Position numbers and translations under genes: made by a program. From assembly GCA_009789175.1 (NCBI GenBank), contig CP046866.1, forward strand, positions 3,038,001 through 3,102,000: a DNA stretch of 64,000 bases. Direction: 5' to 3'. The DNA is from Salinibaculum litoreum (GTDB taxonomy: Archaea; Halobacteriota; Halobacteria; Halobacteriales; Haloarculaceae). The notes under the pieces are model-generated. The model was given only the letters and a program-made list of their open reading frames with translations. It did no database searches and was not told the DNA's origin. Below are positions 63,670-64,000 of this stretch, in pieces; the stretch's first letter is position 1, and the number at the start of each line of letters is the position of its first letter.

Positions 63670-64000
63670 ATGCAGGGTAATCTTCCGCCTGAAGCACAGG
63701 AGAAACTTGAAGAACTGCAGGACCTACAGGAGACGGCACAGCAGGTCGCTGCACAGAAACAGCAGGCAGAGACACAGCTCAACGAGTCCGAGACGGCACT
63801 CGACGAACTCGAAAATGTCGACGAGGACACGACCATGTACCGCGAGGTAGGCGAACTCCTCGTGAAGACGAACTACGACGACGCTCAGGACGACCTCGAA
63901 GAGAAAGTCGACAGCCTCGAAGTCCGCGTCGACACCCTCGAAAAGCAGGAAGAGCGCGTCCAGGAGCAGTTCGAGGAACTGCAGGAGGAGCTCCAGCAGA
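63670..64000 (+). CDS. pfdB: Prefoldin beta subunit (cut by window end)
   Basis: About 110 residues are present from ATG 63670 ([20 protein letters not shown]), then run off the edge. Two long coiled helices (residues 10-50 and 75-110) enclose the beta hairpin region [29 protein letters not shown], the typical six-bladed prefoldin beta layout. With alpha subunits it forms a jellyfish-shaped chaperone that passes unfolded proteins to the thermosome. It is likely the last gene of the rpl37ae block. Confidence 0.93.
   Translation, partial: MQGNLPPEAQEKLEELQDLQETAQQVAAQKQQAETQLNESETALDELENVDEDTTMYREVGELLVKTNYDDAQDDLEEKVDSLEVRVDTLEKQEERVQEQFEELQEELQQ

Overview
The window is chromosomal DNA of a halophilic archaeon (class Halobacteria). 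The evidence is high GC by eye, very acidic predicted proteins, archaeal information-processing genes (proteasome alpha/beta, L37Ae, RNA polymerase subunit P, KEOPS Pcc1, prefoldin beta, archaeal TruD and Pth2, an archaeal-type AspRS) and TATA-like boxes 25-35 bases before start codons that imply leaderless or near-leaderless mRNAs. The family is not fixed by the sequence; a Haloarcula/Halomicrobium-like relative is a guess. No rRNA, tRNA or CRISPR array was seen.

Layout. 1-6 kb: 5' part of PEP synthase, a PhzF-like protein, a hotdog thioesterase, a cupin, a DUF3887/alpha-beta hydrolase lipoprotein and an AEC transporter. 6.4-11.4 kb: condensin genes scpA and smc behind a small acidic coiled-coil gene, all on the minus strand. 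11.5-22.3 kb: acyl-CoA synthetase, gatB, a four-PAS sensor kinase, topA, an HTH-10 regulator and aspS. A non-discriminating-type AspRS and GatB fit the indirect Asn-tRNA route. 22.3-25 kb is an accessory islet: a second, synonymously recoded copy of the last codons of aspS, a soluble chemotaxis transducer gene, and a complete 929-bp IS with 8-bp target duplication that split that transducer just after its start codon. 25-41 kb: OYE-type reductase, PIN/UPF0175 toxin-antitoxin pair, membrane transducer, malic enzyme, pantoate kinase and phosphopantothenate synthetase (archaeal CoA route), a tandem AAA ATPase with an unknown N-terminal domain, CheC, a ThiN-type regulator, a DUF389 protein and a NOG1-like GTPase. 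41-50 kb: hisE, pdxT, glnA with two palindromes upstream, riboflavin synthase, an RNA ligase divergent from its PIN-domain partner, a pilin and a UvrD-like helicase. 50-58.6 kb: small regulators and zinc proteins, a DUF1508 protein, Dph6-like ligase, Thi4, a putative metallopeptidase and the dcd/ThiN-regulator/methyltransferase operon. 58.7-64 kb: pth2, psmA-psmB, truD, a DUF2103 protein, rpl37ae, rpoP, pcc1 and pfdB (cut by the window end).

The strongest unexplained signals are the recoded duplicate of the aspS 3' end, the palindromes before glnA, a G-quadruplex/hairpin block in a 419-bp divergent intergenic region, the alternating CG/CA tract before topA, and a dyad shared by two loci directly before short reading frames. 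Thiamine genes recur: Thi4 with an apparent active-site Cys and two paralogous HTH-ThiN regulators.
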